NCBI GenBank assembly: GCA_020975725.1
Contig: QXJR01000010.1
Location: forward strand, 329,501-393,500
Source: Picocystis sp. L7
Lineage: Eukaryota > Chlorophyta > Picocystophyceae > Picocystales > Picocystaceae
Length of the DNA: 64,000 nucleotides
Direction: 5' to 3'
Shown here in pieces: positions 50,193-62,900 of the stretch. Made by a program: the position numbers and the translations under genes. The notes beneath the pieces were generated by a model. The model did no database searches. It worked only from the letters and a program-made list of their open reading frames with translations, and was not told the DNA's origin. The stretch's first letter is position 1, and every line of letters starts with the position of its first letter.

Positions 50193-52175
50193 TCCAGGTC
50201 GATTTGCGGAAGAGGGTCCCTTGCAGGTTGAGTGCTCCCTGCACGTGTGCCGTTTCCTGCAGCCGGCGACAGCTTAGAATGGAACACCTAGCGCGAACCT
50301 ATTCTGAACTACCATTGCCGCTGTATAGTGGGTTCCTGGGCGCCCCAGATTTGTGAGCCTCCCGGCCATGCCCGCTGTCTTGCCCCGCCTCCCGTACGTC
50401 GCCCTCCGCGACCAAATGGGATTGGGTTTGAACCTTTTGCTCCCGGCCGATTGCTTTGCGGCTGCACAAAGATGGCCCGGGACAAAGCTGACCCAACAGC
50501 TCCATCACACGCAGCCGTCCGATTGCAAACGCTGCTTTGATGTCCCTGGCGGCGAACATGCGTCATTGTGGGCAGAATCACAGTCCTCGCACAACTAGAT
50601 ACCTCAAGCTCGCCTTCCTCACCACCCCGCCGCCAATGGGCCTCGACGCCCCCCGTCTCCGCCACGCCTTATCTAGCACCGTCCTCATTGCATCAACGTG
50701 CTCGTCTCGAGCCCGGGGCTCTCCGCGCGCAACCGTCCACATGAGGGGGCGCCCCTCCGCGCAGTGAGTGTAACCGGTCAACTACATCGTGCCCATCGCC
50801 CACCCCACGGCCGTTGTGTTGGTCTCGCCTACCGGCTGCACCACCCCGCGCGAGAACGCCATGCAACATGCATTGTAAATGTTGCCTTTCGACACTGTTG
50901 CATCGCACCACCCGGTCGGCTTCTTCGTGAGGCGCTAGAGCAAAAGCAAGCCGGCGCAACAAAGTGCGCGGCTTGCGCTTAGCACCTGTTGGTTAACCAA
51001 GTATGCAAAGCGTGCGTAATGCTGATGGTCGAGTTTGTGAGCATGTTGTAACAAGCTCTTGAGGACGGTGGTGTGTGATGCCGTCGCTAGCACATGACAA
51101 CAAGAGTAAAGGATGCTTTGAAGAGGGAGTAAGTGCTGTCTCCACGCACTCTTCGCCCTATAGGAGTTTCCATACAATGGTGAAACGCGCTCTTGGAGGT
51201 AGCATTCCCTCATGTATGCGATAAATGGCGATCGAAGCAATGAGCACACCGCTTGCGTCGAGAAGAAAGGGATGGCGGGCATCGTTTTGCAAAAGCCAAG
51301 ACATTTGGATGTTTGCTTCCTCGACAAGCGCACCAACCGTTGCGTGTTGATCACGGCGCGCACACACAAGCCAAGCTTACATGTCATTTCGACGTGAGCG
51401 GTGGTGCTTAAGGATGTGATGACGGGGTTGGCCGCCACGTACCCATGCACCTTTTGGAGTACATGCGGCGGAAGCTTTCATTGTTTGCACCGCAACGCTT
51501 TGAAACAGCATGCTTCATGTGCGTTGCACGTAGCCGGTGGTCCACCATGCTTGCAACGTTGCCAACAAGGCGTGCATTGCCCCGCAAACAACTCTATTGT
51601 AGGAGCCCACGCATGACCAGATTTCTGTAATCGCTCGAACACATCTTGACGAAAACTAGAATTAAAATTGGTCGACGTTGAGTGTTCCATTCTTATCTGT
51701 CGCTTATCCTTGGAAACCACAGTTTTGTTGGGGTCCCTGGTTGTTCGGGGCCCACGCGTTGCAACGTCAGTTCCTTCCTGCTTCCTCTATCAAGGGGCGG
51801 TTGAACCCAAAGTTGCAACGTCTCCCAGGTCGGAGGGTCCCGACGTTCTTTTCTCGGAACGAGCAGGATCCCCCCGGGAGATTCTCGGAGAGAACCCCTT
51901 TCCTCCACAGTAGACGCTCCATCGTTCCCTGGATTCTCCCAAGTTCATCCGTTGGTCGAACGAAAGGGCATGTTCCCCGCAGAGGATCCCCGAGACCCTC
52001 CTCGACGCGCACCGTTCCGCTTCGGTTTCCGTATGCAAGCCACTGTGCGGCATTCTCGACGCTCGTCGACGTGTCTCGAGGATTTCCGATGGAGGTCTGG
52101 GTCCGTCGACACCTGCAGCATCTTCGCACCACGTTCTGGTCGTGCTTGCATCCGCGAAAGCGCGCAAATGCGAAG
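50193..52175. other. 2-kb unassigned region with a strong hairpin
   Basis: No gene is recognised. The stretch 50300-51650 differs in texture from its neighbours. At 50946-50976 there is a 12-bp stem with a one-base bulge and a 6-nt loop (ACAAAG), followed by the palindrome TTGGTTAACCAA (50989-51000). Scattered minus-strand frames could be a decayed gene or transposon, but I cannot name a family. Confidence 0.4.
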
Positions 52176-53711
52176 ATGAAGACGGCAATTGCGTCGCTCT
52201 TGCTGGTCCTAGGAGGTGCACGAAGCACACGTGCGGTCCTGGGAGGCGAGCAGCCCGAACCGGAGGCCGTTTCGCGCGTGAGAAATGAAACGTCAGGGGA
52301 AAGCAGGACGGAATCACAAGCGTACATCTTCGCCATGAAAAGAGGCACCAAGAGCAGAGAGAAGATGGAATGGGCCTGCGGGATGAAACAGGAAGTAGAG
52401 AATTGGAACGTTACGACTGCAACAGCTTCAGAGCGCTGTCTTTTGCGTCCAGGAGCATGCCATCACGTGTACTGGACAACTGTGGAGGGGTTCTCTGGGT
52501 TGTTCACCGATGAAGAGGTTCAGACCATCAAGGAATGCTTCGAGGAAGAATTGGACTACTTAGAAATAGATGGAATGGTTGAAAAGACCGAAGTGGTGGG
52601 CAGACAACTGCCAGAACTGCAGGTGGAATCCCAAGCCTTCCCAAAGGTGGGAGAATCGGACGTTGTGACGTCCAAAGATCTTGAAGCGCGCGATGCACTC
52701 GCCCAGTCCCTACAAGGGGAATTTCACGTGACAGATGAAATGGTGAAGTCAGCTACGGTGAAGGAGCAGCCTCTTCCAACAGCCTTGTGGAACCTGGATC
52801 GCATTGATCAACGGGACTTGCCGCTAGACATGACGTTCCGGTATGGGACCTCTGCATCTTCCGAGAGTGGTGTTGGAGTTACCATCTATGTGCTTGACTC
52901 TGGCGTGAGGATATCACATCAAGAATTTAGATACTGGGAAAGAGACGAGTCTAGAGCCTCATACGGATACAATTTTGTTGACAACATCTACGAAGCGGAT
53001 GATTGTGATGGCCACGGTACCCATGTTGCTGCTACTGCAGTAGGACGGATTGTTGGGGTTGCCAAGTCAGCTAAAGTTGTCTCCGTTCGAGTTCTCGGAT
53101 GTGCTGGAGTGGGCGCTGTTAGTGATGTGGTGGCGGGGCTCGACTGGATTGCAAAACATGCACACAAACCTGCCATTGTGACAATGTCATTGGGAATAAG
53201 GGTGGGAGAGTGGTCCACTGTCATGGAGGCGGCAGTGTCAACGCTGATGCGTGAGCACAACATTGCAGTCATAGTGGCATCTGGAAATAGTGCTATGGAT
53301 GCTTGCAACGTTGCACCTGCGAATTTGCCAGAGACAATCACGGTGGGGGCCTGTGACCTGGCCAGCAAATTCAGCAGCGAAGCAGGAAACGAATCACCAT
53401 ACGAGTGGAGCAACACAGGGCACTGTGTGGACATTTTTGCACCAGGAGTCGATGTATACTCTGCATGTGGAGGGCACGAAAGGTGTCAACAAGTGACAGA
53501 TGACTCGTATACCTGGGCTAGTGGAACATCCATGGCAGTACCATTGGTTGCGGGCGTTGTTGCGAACATCCTTGAGAGATTCCCAACCGAGAACATTTAC
53601 GACCTGAAAACAAGACTCCTTACCACAAGTACGGTCGAGACATTGCAGCTGATAGGGCAAAGGGAGGGCACACCCAACAGGGTTCTGTACTCCCGAATGA
53701 ATGCTGGGTAA
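52176..53711 (+). CDS. Secreted proteinase K-like subtilisin protease (S8A)
   Basis: The 511-aa secreted serine protease has a signal peptide at 1-20 (MKTAIASLLLVLGGARSTRA) and a propeptide to about 205. The inhibitor-I9-like region includes YWTTVEGFSGLFTDEEVQTI. The catalytic domain has Asp in YVLDSGVRISH (~240), His in DGHGTHVAATAVG (~281), the oxyanion Asn in IVASGNSAMDACN and Ser in ASGTSMAVPLVAG (~451). WNLDRIDQRDLPLD at the maturation boundary is typical of the proteinase K group. The upstream open frame is leader. The enzyme is likely vacuolar or extracellular. Confidence 0.92.
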   Translation: MKTAIASLLLVLGGARSTRAVLGGEQPEPEAVSRVRNETSGESRTESQAYIFAMKRGTKSREKMEWACGMKQEVENWNVTTATASERCLLRPGACHHVYWTTVEGFSGLFTDEEVQTIKECFEEELDYLEIDGMVEKTEVVGRQLPELQVESQAFPKVGESDVVTSKDLEARDALAQSLQGEFHVTDEMVKSATVKEQPLPTALWNLDRIDQRDLPLDMTFRYGTSASSESGVGVTIYVLDSGVRISHQEFRYWERDESRASYGYNFVDNIYEADDCDGHGTHVAATAVGRIVGVAKSAKVVSVRVLGCAGVGAVSDVVAGLDWIAKHAHKPAIVTMSLGIRVGEWSTVMEAAVSTLMREHNIAVIVASGNSAMDACNVAPANLPETITVGACDLASKFSSEAGNESPYEWSNTGHCVDIFAPGVDVYSACGGHERCQQVTDDSYTWASGTSMAVPLVAGVVANILERFPTENIYDLKTRLLTTSTVETLQLIGQREGTPNRVLYSRMNAG

Positions 53712-53879
53712 GGTGCAGGATTGTGGTGGAGTTGCTGCATGTGCAGTGCAAAGGGTTGGTGGGACCACTCTACTTGCAAGCAAGACGCACGAGAGCCCTG
53801 AATAATTGAACTACCTGTAATCATCCTCAGCTGCATCAGTAGGCAGTATTTTATACGTCTCTCCATGGCGTCTCCAGAA

Positions 53880-54929
53880 TTATTGGGCAGGCTTTTTCAC
53901 GAGGAAAAAGTAGAGTGGCGTGAAGGTTCCTGTTTTCCCTCCCTCAGCCAATGAATCTGCTGCCAATTCTAAAAACTTCTGGACCCGGCATGTGCCAGGT
54001 GGAACAAGCCTCACGCTTTCCAAAAGCCACAGCATGTTCCGTGTCAAGAACCTGCCCAGGTAAGAACAGCGGAAGGCAGTTAGGGACACGGAAGAGGATG
54101 GTGCCATGGGTTCGTACCATGGTGTTGCACTACCATCATGCCTGTCTTCGATTTCTATGATCTCGTAGCCAGCCTCCCTGAGCGCGTCCTTGCATTGCTC
54201 GGTAGTTTTTAGGTCGGCAATACCATTTCCAAATTCGATTTCTCTTTTGATCCTCAAGTGTTCAGGGTTGTTCCGATCGAAGTCGGCCGTCATGCACCAT
54301 TCATATCCTGCAAAGTACCCGCCCGGCTTGAGCACACGAAACACTTCTTTGTACACGCCCACAAGATCAGGTGCATGACAGGTAGCGTCGATGGCATATG
54401 CCGCGTCGAACTCTCCGTCTGCGAACGGCATGGCCATGAAATCACCCTTGACGAGCCTCGCCTTGACACCGTGCTGCTTGTTGATGGCTTGGGCCCTCTC
54501 CACCTGCCCTTGGTTGTTGTTGATTCCAGTGATGTTCGAACCTGCGAAGTGAGCCATCTCGCGGAGCGGTCCGCCGATACCACAGCCGACGTCCAGGACG
54601 CGGTCCTGCTTGGTGAGCCCCATCCGCAGCGCCAAGTAGTGCTCGTGTCTTCGCAGCGACTCCCTCAACGTCTCGTCGGCATGCATGGGCGCGAAATGGA
54701 AGCTCTGTCCCCATCCATACTCGTAGAACTGCGTGGCCAAGTCGTAGTATTGGTTGGTCACGTCCTCGTAGGCTTCGCGTCGTTCGCCTTCCGCCGCGCG
54801 ATCTTCGCGCGCCTTTTTCTCCTGGGCGTCCACGAAGTACCGCTCGTAGCTTCCCACCTTGGCCTCCTCCACCTTGGAGAAGATCCGAGGCACGCTGGAA
54901 GGCACAGGTTCGCGTGTGCCGCTCGACAT
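53880..54929 (-). CDS. SMT1: Sterol C24-methyltransferase (SMT1/ERG6)
   Basis: The 349-aa SAM-dependent enzyme methylates C24 of cycloartenol or zymosterol in phytosterol/ergosterol synthesis at the ER. Signature motifs are YYDLATQFYEYGWGQSFHFA, the SAM loop VLDVGCGIGGPLREM, NNNQGQVERAQ, FDAAYAIDATCHAPD and YEWCMTADFD. The C-terminal sterol-MT domain has LTAFRCSYLGRF and TPLYFFLVKKP. The ATG at 54929 gives the family length; the frame continues upstream only to a GTG. It is convergent with the subtilase. Confidence 0.95.
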   Translation of the reverse strand: MSSGTREPVPSSVPRIFSKVEEAKVGSYERYFVDAQEKKAREDRAAEGERREAYEDVTNQYYDLATQFYEYGWGQSFHFAPMHADETLRESLRRHEHYLALRMGLTKQDRVLDVGCGIGGPLREMAHFAGSNITGINNNQGQVERAQAINKQHGVKARLVKGDFMAMPFADGEFDAAYAIDATCHAPDLVGVYKEVFRVLKPGGYFAGYEWCMTADFDRNNPEHLRIKREIEFGNGIADLKTTEQCKDALREAGYEIIEIEDRHDGSATPWYEPMAPSSSVSLTAFRCSYLGRFLTRNMLWLLESVRLVPPGTCRVQKFLELAADSLAEGGKTGTFTPLYFFLVKKPAQ

Positions 54930-56968
54930 GGCGCCTGTTGTGTCGCACACGCCTGCACTCGATCACGTGTGACAAGGTGCACCACCTCCGAACCAGCAGC
55001 CGACAGGGATCCCGGAACTCCCGCTTGCCGACGAGGATCTGGGAGATCGGAGAATGGAGTCCTCGACGGGCAGGGTCGAAAGGAGGCGCGGGACGCGGAG
55101 AAAAGGCACGATGCCGTGGAGGACGAAGGGGACGGCACAGGGATTTGAGGGGGGACATCGGACGTCCTCTGCGTCGCGTGGGGACCGTCCGACGAGCGAC
55201 GCAGCCTCTCCCCGTCCTCCCTGTAGGCGATGGGGTGCCAGGTCAGCGGGGAGGGTACGACACGGAGTGGCCTGAGTGATCGATAGGCGAGGCAGGTTGG
55301 AGAGGAGTTGAGCGGAGGATCCACTCGATTGGACCCAGCCCTCCATGGATGTGGTGTGGTGCCAGGCACATGCAGGTCGAAACCCATCCAGGCGAGCCAC
55401 GTTCCAAAGCGACGGAGTGGATGAAGCACCAGGGGAGGAGAGAGATGGGCCAAGGGAAGAAATAGGACCAAACCCCGTCGAGCGGAACCACGGTGGAACG
55501 GACGGAAACGCTCCACGAGCCATCTCCTAGCATACCATACAGCCGCACACTCCACGGTTCCCGTGCGCCGTTGCTCGCCCAACCCGTTTCACGAAATTTG
55601 CCAGGGACGCCCTTCCCTCTGTGCACCGCGATCCGAAATTGCACGTCTTTCCAACCCATTGCCGCATGAAGGATGGATCCCAGGTGGAATACCATCAAAC
55701 TCGTCATGAGCCGTCCCCACACCACCACGTAGTTCAAACGTCACAAAACTTCGGTGGGTTCAGCGCCATTCGCGACCTGCACCCTTCGTGTGCTCGCTCC
55801 TACTTCGAAAACGGACCATAGAAGCGTGCTTGAGCGTTGTCGACCGTCTAACGAAGAGCGTTGCGTGGGAAAGAAACGGTGAGGTCCCAATAGATGGCCA
55901 GGTCGAAGCCAAGGAACACGAAGAGGCGCGGAACGAAGAAATGGATAATGGAACGGAAGCTACACTGCTCAAAGTGCCACAATTGGATCTCTCCGTCTTG
56001 AAGATGCAAGACGAAGACAAAGGAGCTAGAGCGTCAAGTGCGGGGGTATGTGCCTAGAGCGGAGGGAAGATCTTGTCTAGAACGGTCGGGCTGTTGAACT
56101 CATTCAAACGCGTGGCGCTGGTTTCGTGGCCACATCTTGAAGGCACAAAAGAAACATCTCTCTCCAGAATGGGCAAGAGACGAATCGCTCTAGCGATTGA
56201 AGGTGGCCGGCCTCATTGACGATGCAAGAGGGCTAGTTCCTCGTGCTAAGGTAGGCCGCGGCTTTGTGTGTGCGGTGCGATGACAATTCGAGGGAGCAAT
56301 ACCTGAACATGGCGGTTTGTTTCAGTTTACAAGATGGAGAGCTCATAGTAGACATGGATGCCAATCAAAGGGCCCGTGCCAGGTTGCATAGATGGTTGTT
56401 GGCAGGGTAGAACTACTCCTACAGGAACCCGGCTGCAGTTTTTTGTCCTGTGACGTTTGTTTTCTGGTGCCTTTCGTCCATTCACTGGGCGGCGGTTCCA
56501 GCATGGAGGGTTCCGGGGCCCTCGTTCCCATCGGCGTGTTTGGGTCATGGAACCTCGCGAGATGCACTCGACCCCCCTTCCGCATCAAGAAGGGTTGCAC
56601 ATTTGAATGCATCAAAGCAGTGGAATGAAACTGATGGACGACCACTTTCCCCTGCCATCACACCGACCATCCTTGCACCTCCATGACATCGCCACCCTGG
56701 GTGCTTGGACACCTCCCCTGACAAAGGGGCACCTTTTCCCCCTTCCACCTCGGTCATCCAGGCTCCCCCCCCTCGTGTCCCCTCTACCCTCGAAGTCCCC
56801 GTTCCCCTCGAGGAAGGTCTCGATGGGACCCTTCGAGATATCGATCAATACCTTCCAAGATCTCGATCTCCATTGAGATCTTGTCCCCACCGATTCGGGC
56901 TTCGCACCGCTCGAACTGTCCATTCGCTGCTGCGCGTGCTGCGCGTGCTGCGCTCTTCCTGCGCCGAT
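54930..56968. other. 2-kb divergent region between SMT and RME-8
   Basis: No gene can be named. An 89-codon plus-strand frame (55788-56057, acidic) and a minus-strand frame beginning at a TTG (55243-55737) look partly coding-like but match nothing I recognise. The last 140 bp hold ATATCGATCAATACC (~56837), AGATCTCGATCT (~56858) and GAGATCTT, the recurring promoter module. Confidence 0.45.
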
Positions 56969-59900
56969 ATGGCGCACCGAGGGGAAGATCTGGCGCGATT
57001 CGTGTGCTGGAAACACTCCTGGCGCGGGAAATACCGGCGAGTGGTGGTGCTGCGGCCGGAATCGCTCGCCACGCTCGAGCTCTCGGCGGACGGGAAGGAA
57101 ACCAACGCATGGTCGCTGGTGCACAGCACACACGAGGATGTTCACGCGTCCGGAAGGATGAGATCTGGTGTTTTGGAGTCGGTGAAGCCGTTGGGATCTC
57201 CTGTGGATGCCAGATGCGAGCGTGAAGACCAGGAATTCAGCATTGCCGCGAGAACAGACGAAAAGGTGTGACCGACGGTCCGTTGACACGAGAGGAATTG
57301 CGAATCGTCGGCGGGCAACCCACGAGCGAAATCTTCGAATAGACTTCCGAAATTTACGTCTGTTCGTCTGCTGACACAGTTGGATGCTTGCGATGATGTA
57401 GGGGAAGGTCAAGAGCATGAAGTTCTCCTGCAAGTACAGGGCCCTTCTGCTCACCGAAGCACAGAAGGTTCTGTCAACCCTAGTCTTGGGAAACACACCG
57501 ACCTCACCAAGAAATTCAGGCACCAGAGAAATCGGAAGGCAAGACTGTTTCTTTCGCCTGGCCAATGGGGACTGGATGCCTGCCATCATGCACCTGAGCA
57601 CTTTTGGTCTTTCTTGTACAGAGCGAAGGACCAAGCGTATGATATGGAATCTCGACTTTTGCAGGATGGGCGTGCCCGCCTTTCACTTATTGCAGGCAAC
57701 AGACACCAGCCCTTTTATGGGGACGTTTGCCATTCTCAGCGCAGATGACATCGTCGATGCACCTAGGGCTGCTGTTTTTGCGTGTGAAAACCGTCCCAAG
57801 TTCGTCAATATGACAGTAGCAGCTGCGCAAGAACACATTGGAGTGCAGCTGAGGGTTCTTGAGAGAAATGAACATGGGCAGCAACTGAGTGTAGATGAGT
57901 TCAAAGAGACCTGCGATAGGCACTATGAATGTATCATGGAAGAAGGGGGAGAAGTTGTTTTGGGAGAATGGACAGCTGTTCGTATATTGGATGGGGCAAC
58001 ATCCGAGGAGGAAGATCTTCATGCCTTCAGAAAGCTTGTGTTGACACAACAAGCTTTATATGAACGCTTTGTAGATTCCTATGGGTGCATCGCTCGAATG
58101 CGGCTGAACGAGCTCAGTTGTGTAGTACGTGATGTTGTGAAGCCACAGCATCTCACCTTGGAGTTTGGAGGGCCCGCTCTCTCAAGCAACCACACTCATG
58201 AGGGGCACAGCTCCCTCGTTTCCTCGGTATCATTTCGCTGTACAGAAAGAGATTCTCTACTAGCGGCAATTATAGACACGGCAGAATCGTGTACAGGACA
58301 TGTTTTTGATGTAGCAGGAGAAAAGACGCGCCCTGGCAATCGCATTTGGGGTCTTTCCCAACATGACACAGAAAAGCTACAGCTTGCCGCATTGACACAT
58401 GCTTCCAAGATTGCTCTTGAGATGCTTGTCAAGCAGCGGCGTCACCGTCACTTGAAGGCAGCGGCCGGCGGTTTAAAGGAAGATGATCCCTCACAAATTG
58501 TAGATAATGCTGAAGAAGAAAGCTGTGGCAATGAAGAGATATCAGGACACGTGGGTGGAACTTTCCAGAAAGACCTCTCCGTTGCAACCTATTCCTTCTT
58601 TGATCAGGTTCGTAAATTCAATGCATGCATACCTGCCAATGGTATTGGTGTGACTTTGAGAATAGAAGATGATGTTGTTGCTTCGCTGGTGGTCTCATTG
58701 CCTCCATCTTCATTGCCTGAAGGCCCCAAAAACGATGGAGCCGTGAGAGCGCAATTTCACTTTGAAGCTCCACCTGGCGAGAACCTGCAATTACAATGCG
58801 CTGTTCTTGATTGCTTGTATAGGATTGTAGGTGCAGTGAGTGCGCATGCAGCCTTTGTGTCCTCTTCATCGGGCTTTCCAAGGCTGTTTGAGTGTTTGCT
58901 TGCATCCAGAACAGACCCAGATGGAGGTGGAATACCGGCCTCATCAGCTAAAGTACTCTCAAAGCTTGTGCGAGGCCACAGCAGAGAGGCAGCGCATAGG
59001 CTTGTAGGTATTGTTTCCTTTGAGAAAGAGCGCCGTGCAGCAGAGGCAGCAACTGGTCCTAGAGCAGCAAGACTCGCCGCATTGAATCCACCCGGTCGGT
59101 TGACCGTGCTGTTTGCCCCTTTCATGCCAGAAAAACCCGTGGAAGGTCAAGGAAGGGATTCTTCACGTGCGGTTGGAGAGGAACCCTGGCTTGACGATAG
59201 AAATCGCAACAGCTTGGGGACGCATTCCAAAGTGGGCCAATCATCTTCTCCAAGTGAAGCTGCTGAAAGCGTAAAAAAGGCTTCAAAATTTGTTGCAACA
59301 CCATCACCCTTACTGACCATGTCTCTGGTGGATGTGCTGCACGAATGCTGTGCAGGGCGTAGCGGAGGTTCAACTGAACCTTTCCTGAGGAAAAGATTGC
59401 TGCGTGCAACATCTCTTTGCGGGAGATCACTCTTCTCAATGTTCGATCACCCTGCTCATCGAGTTGCTGACGAGACAGCAAAGTTGATGAAAGCATTATC
59501 TACGACTGCGAACAATGTTCATGACAATTCCAGCGCATCGGGTCTTAGGGATTGTGCATTGAGGGAAGGGGCCACACTGCGCCATCTGAGAATAAGTATT
59601 TTTGGTTCAAACAAGAGCGGAGGGGTTTCTCAAGCATTGAGTAGGGAGTTGTTTGCTCTCTGGGTGGACGGCCACACGCCCTCCCTAGCAATGCTTGGTA
59701 GAGCCTTGCCTCACGGGCTCCTCGGCTTTCTGCTTCCTGGCCAAAACTTTGGAAAAGAATTTTCAGAAATCCTGAATCTGTCTGCATCCGAACTGTGCAA
59801 CTTGAACTGGAAGTCATTTTGGCAGGCATTGTCCAGGGAGCACCTGAATCCAGAACTGATATGGAATGCTAAAACTATGCAGGAATTGAGAATGGCTTTG

Positions 59901-62900
59901 GAAAGTGAAGAGCAAAGATTACGACTTGCACGTCAACAGATTGAAGAGCGTGCCAAAAGAACGCATGACACTAGCGAATGTGACGAAAAAATGGCGCTTC
60001 AGCTTGCTTGGAATCATGAAGAGTTCAGGGTGAAGTATTCTCTTTATTCAGAGGAGCTCTATGTTGGCCATGTTTTTGTTCGGCTTTTGGTAGATAGAGC
60101 CCAGGCAACAGCAGGTGATTCAGAAGGTATTACGCTGCGGTCCCCAGCCACCCTGTTCCATGCTCTTTTGCACCGAGTATTGATCATGCCTTCTCATGTG
60201 TTTCAACAACCCAGGTTAAGTTCTACAAGAAAGTCACGCCTGGAGCACGAATGCCAACTGTGTGTACGAGCAATGCGCATTGTTTATCAGCGATATGGAA
60301 AAACCATTGGTCTTGTGGGCGAAGGTGTTATTAGCTTTTTTGTCCGTTTGCTGGATATGGTAGCAAGTTCTTCTCTGAGAGTGGACCTTGTGAAGCTGCT
60401 TTTTGCCTGGATATGTGATTTTGACTTCCCGCAACATGTGCGTGAGTTTTTAGACAGTGGTGGCATCGAGCTATGCGTTGATTTGACAATGATGGCACAC
60501 ACTACCACAGTTGAAGATCCTTCAACAGCGAACCCCACTGAAAGAGAAACCTCACACATCGGAGAGTGGTACGTTCTTGCAGAGGAAGAAGTACATGGTG
60601 GTGGCAAGGGGAAAGGCCCATTCCTGGTGCAAGATTTGCTTGACTTGGTTACCAAGGAGAGGGACGGCTGGCAAACTTTCTGCTTTGCGGAAGGTTTGGA
60701 CAAACCAAGAAGAATTGCTGACATCCGTCAGCTGCGATGGTCTTTTTGCGATCCATCTTCCCTCAGGATTCTGAAGGAAGGGTCTCTGGTGGCCTTGCAG
60801 CTGCTTGAAGCATTAGCGAAGAGATGCAGCAGCTTTGCTGGGCAGGGATGGATAAACGCACCCCAGTTCTACCCTCCACCTGAGCTTGTTGCAAGGTTGT
60901 CTACTCCGTCTCGATTGGGCCAGCTGGCAACACTGCTCTTGCTCTCAAAAATACCTGACATTGCGAACTGTTCCGCTAGGTTACTGAAAGAGATCATAGT
61001 GAGGAGTAGAACAGATGCAATGGGTAAACTGTACGCGACCGGTGCTATACATTTTGCACTGGCGTATGATGGAGCAGATTTTTATGACATGGCAGACCTA
61101 CTCAGTATTGCTCATTTGAATCAAAATTGCACATTAGAGGCAGCTGCTCCTATTTCTGGCGCAGAAGAAGTAGACAGGTCTTCGCGGCGAAGCATTCTGA
61201 GGAGCGTGCTACCAGGTTCCCTTGTCAATCTTTTGACCAAGGCCGGTGCTACTGTCTTTTCCACGGCCATGTGTGGAGAGTCAGATGCACCTGCGCTTGT
61301 CTGGACACGAAAGATGAGGACAAAAAGGTTATTACCAGCAATGGTGCAACATTTAGGAACGTTTCCGAAGAGGGTTGTGGAGAACCATTATGTTACCTAC
61401 GAATACACCCCAATCCCACCGATCCGTTATCCTGAGTTGGATGGAGATATGTGGTGCCATCGCTTTTATCTGCGTCCTCTGTGCCGGGTCCTTTCAGAGT
61501 CCCCGTTTAGGATGTTGCTTGGTGAACCTCCAAAAGCTGATGGAGAAGGGTTGTCTTATTTGGTGGAGGATTTGAAGCAGGATAGTGACAGGTTTCTGCG
61601 TGCGTTGCTGCATACATGGAAGAAAGAGCAACACAAGGTGGGTCCAATCCTCTCTTTTGGACAGGCAATCTCTGTGCTAGAGCTTGAGAAAGCTGCAGAC
61701 GTCCAGCCAATCACAGAAGCAGACCTCAAGCGTGCGTATCGTCAGCTGGCACGAAGGTATCACCCCGACAAAAACCCTGAGGGACAAGAAAAGTTCCTCG
61801 AGGTTCAGGCAGCTTTTACCATTCTGCAAGGGCATGTTCGTGTCCGTGAGTCAGACAAAGCTGATGGGCAGGAATCAGAACTTGGAGAGGAGGGTCGAGT
61901 CTTGCAGTTTGAAGGTGCAGACAAGGTTCCTGCAGCAAGCTGGAGATCGCTGCTTGTCATCAAAGCGCAATGCCTCCTTTACAGGCACTGTGCTCCTGAA
62001 CTGATGCCGTACAAGTACGCAGCATACCAAACTCTTTTAGAAGATATGGAAACAACTCTTTCCTCCTCTGCCATTGCTCATCTGATTGAATTTGCAAGTG
62101 GAACAATTTCAACCAAAGAGAAAGAAAATGGAGAGGTTCAAGAAGCCTCTGACCGGCTCCTCCATTGTTCCGCGCTCTGCTGGCTCACCTGTGTCTCCTC
62201 TCCAAAGAATGGCGACGAGCTAGTGCGATGTGGGGGAGTTCCAGTGCTACTGACTGTCTTCAGTAAATGCATAGCCCCCCTTTTGGCCAGGTCTACTGCT
62301 ACCTCCGCCTCTGAGGAAATACTAGACACGAATCCACAAAAGGATAACAAAGGTACACTGGTGGTTTCCCTTTTTCCTGGCTCGAAGGACGGTTTTGTAC
62401 CGGAGGATGTTGTCGTTGCTGTTGCAACTTTTTCATTGAGGACCTTGGCTGGATTGGCGTCACTGCAGGAGCAGAGCAAGCACTTGGCAGGAAGGCAGTC
62501 TTTTTTGCAAGAAGTTATTCGAATATGCAATCTTGCGGTCGCTCAGAATGGTTCAGAGGAAACACTTGCAGTCTCTGCTCTCATCGATGCTGCTTTGCAA
62601 TTTGTATCTGCTTTGTGTGGGAGTTCAGAAGGGCAAACTGCCTTGCTACATGTTGGTGCGCTGGCTTGGTTGATTCCTCTTATCTTTCTGTATGATGCAA
62701 GTGCTGAAAAAATCCCAACAAGCAAAGAGGGAGAACAGCAAGGTCTTATCTTTGGAGTGGGTGGGGGAGGAGACTTGGGGATCGCTCGTAATAAGCATGC
62801 CATGTATGCCGCACGCACCATAGCAAGACTTGCAGGGGGCTTTTTGGGTGGCAATCTTTCCACCCCAGTGTGTGCTCAGGCTAGGACCGCTGTATCAGCT

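Noticed and set aside
50900-51720. Possible hAT-type transposase remnant on the minus strand
   Set aside because: I found no conserved hAT motif, no terminal inverted repeats and no target-site duplication; frames are broken and unrecognisable.
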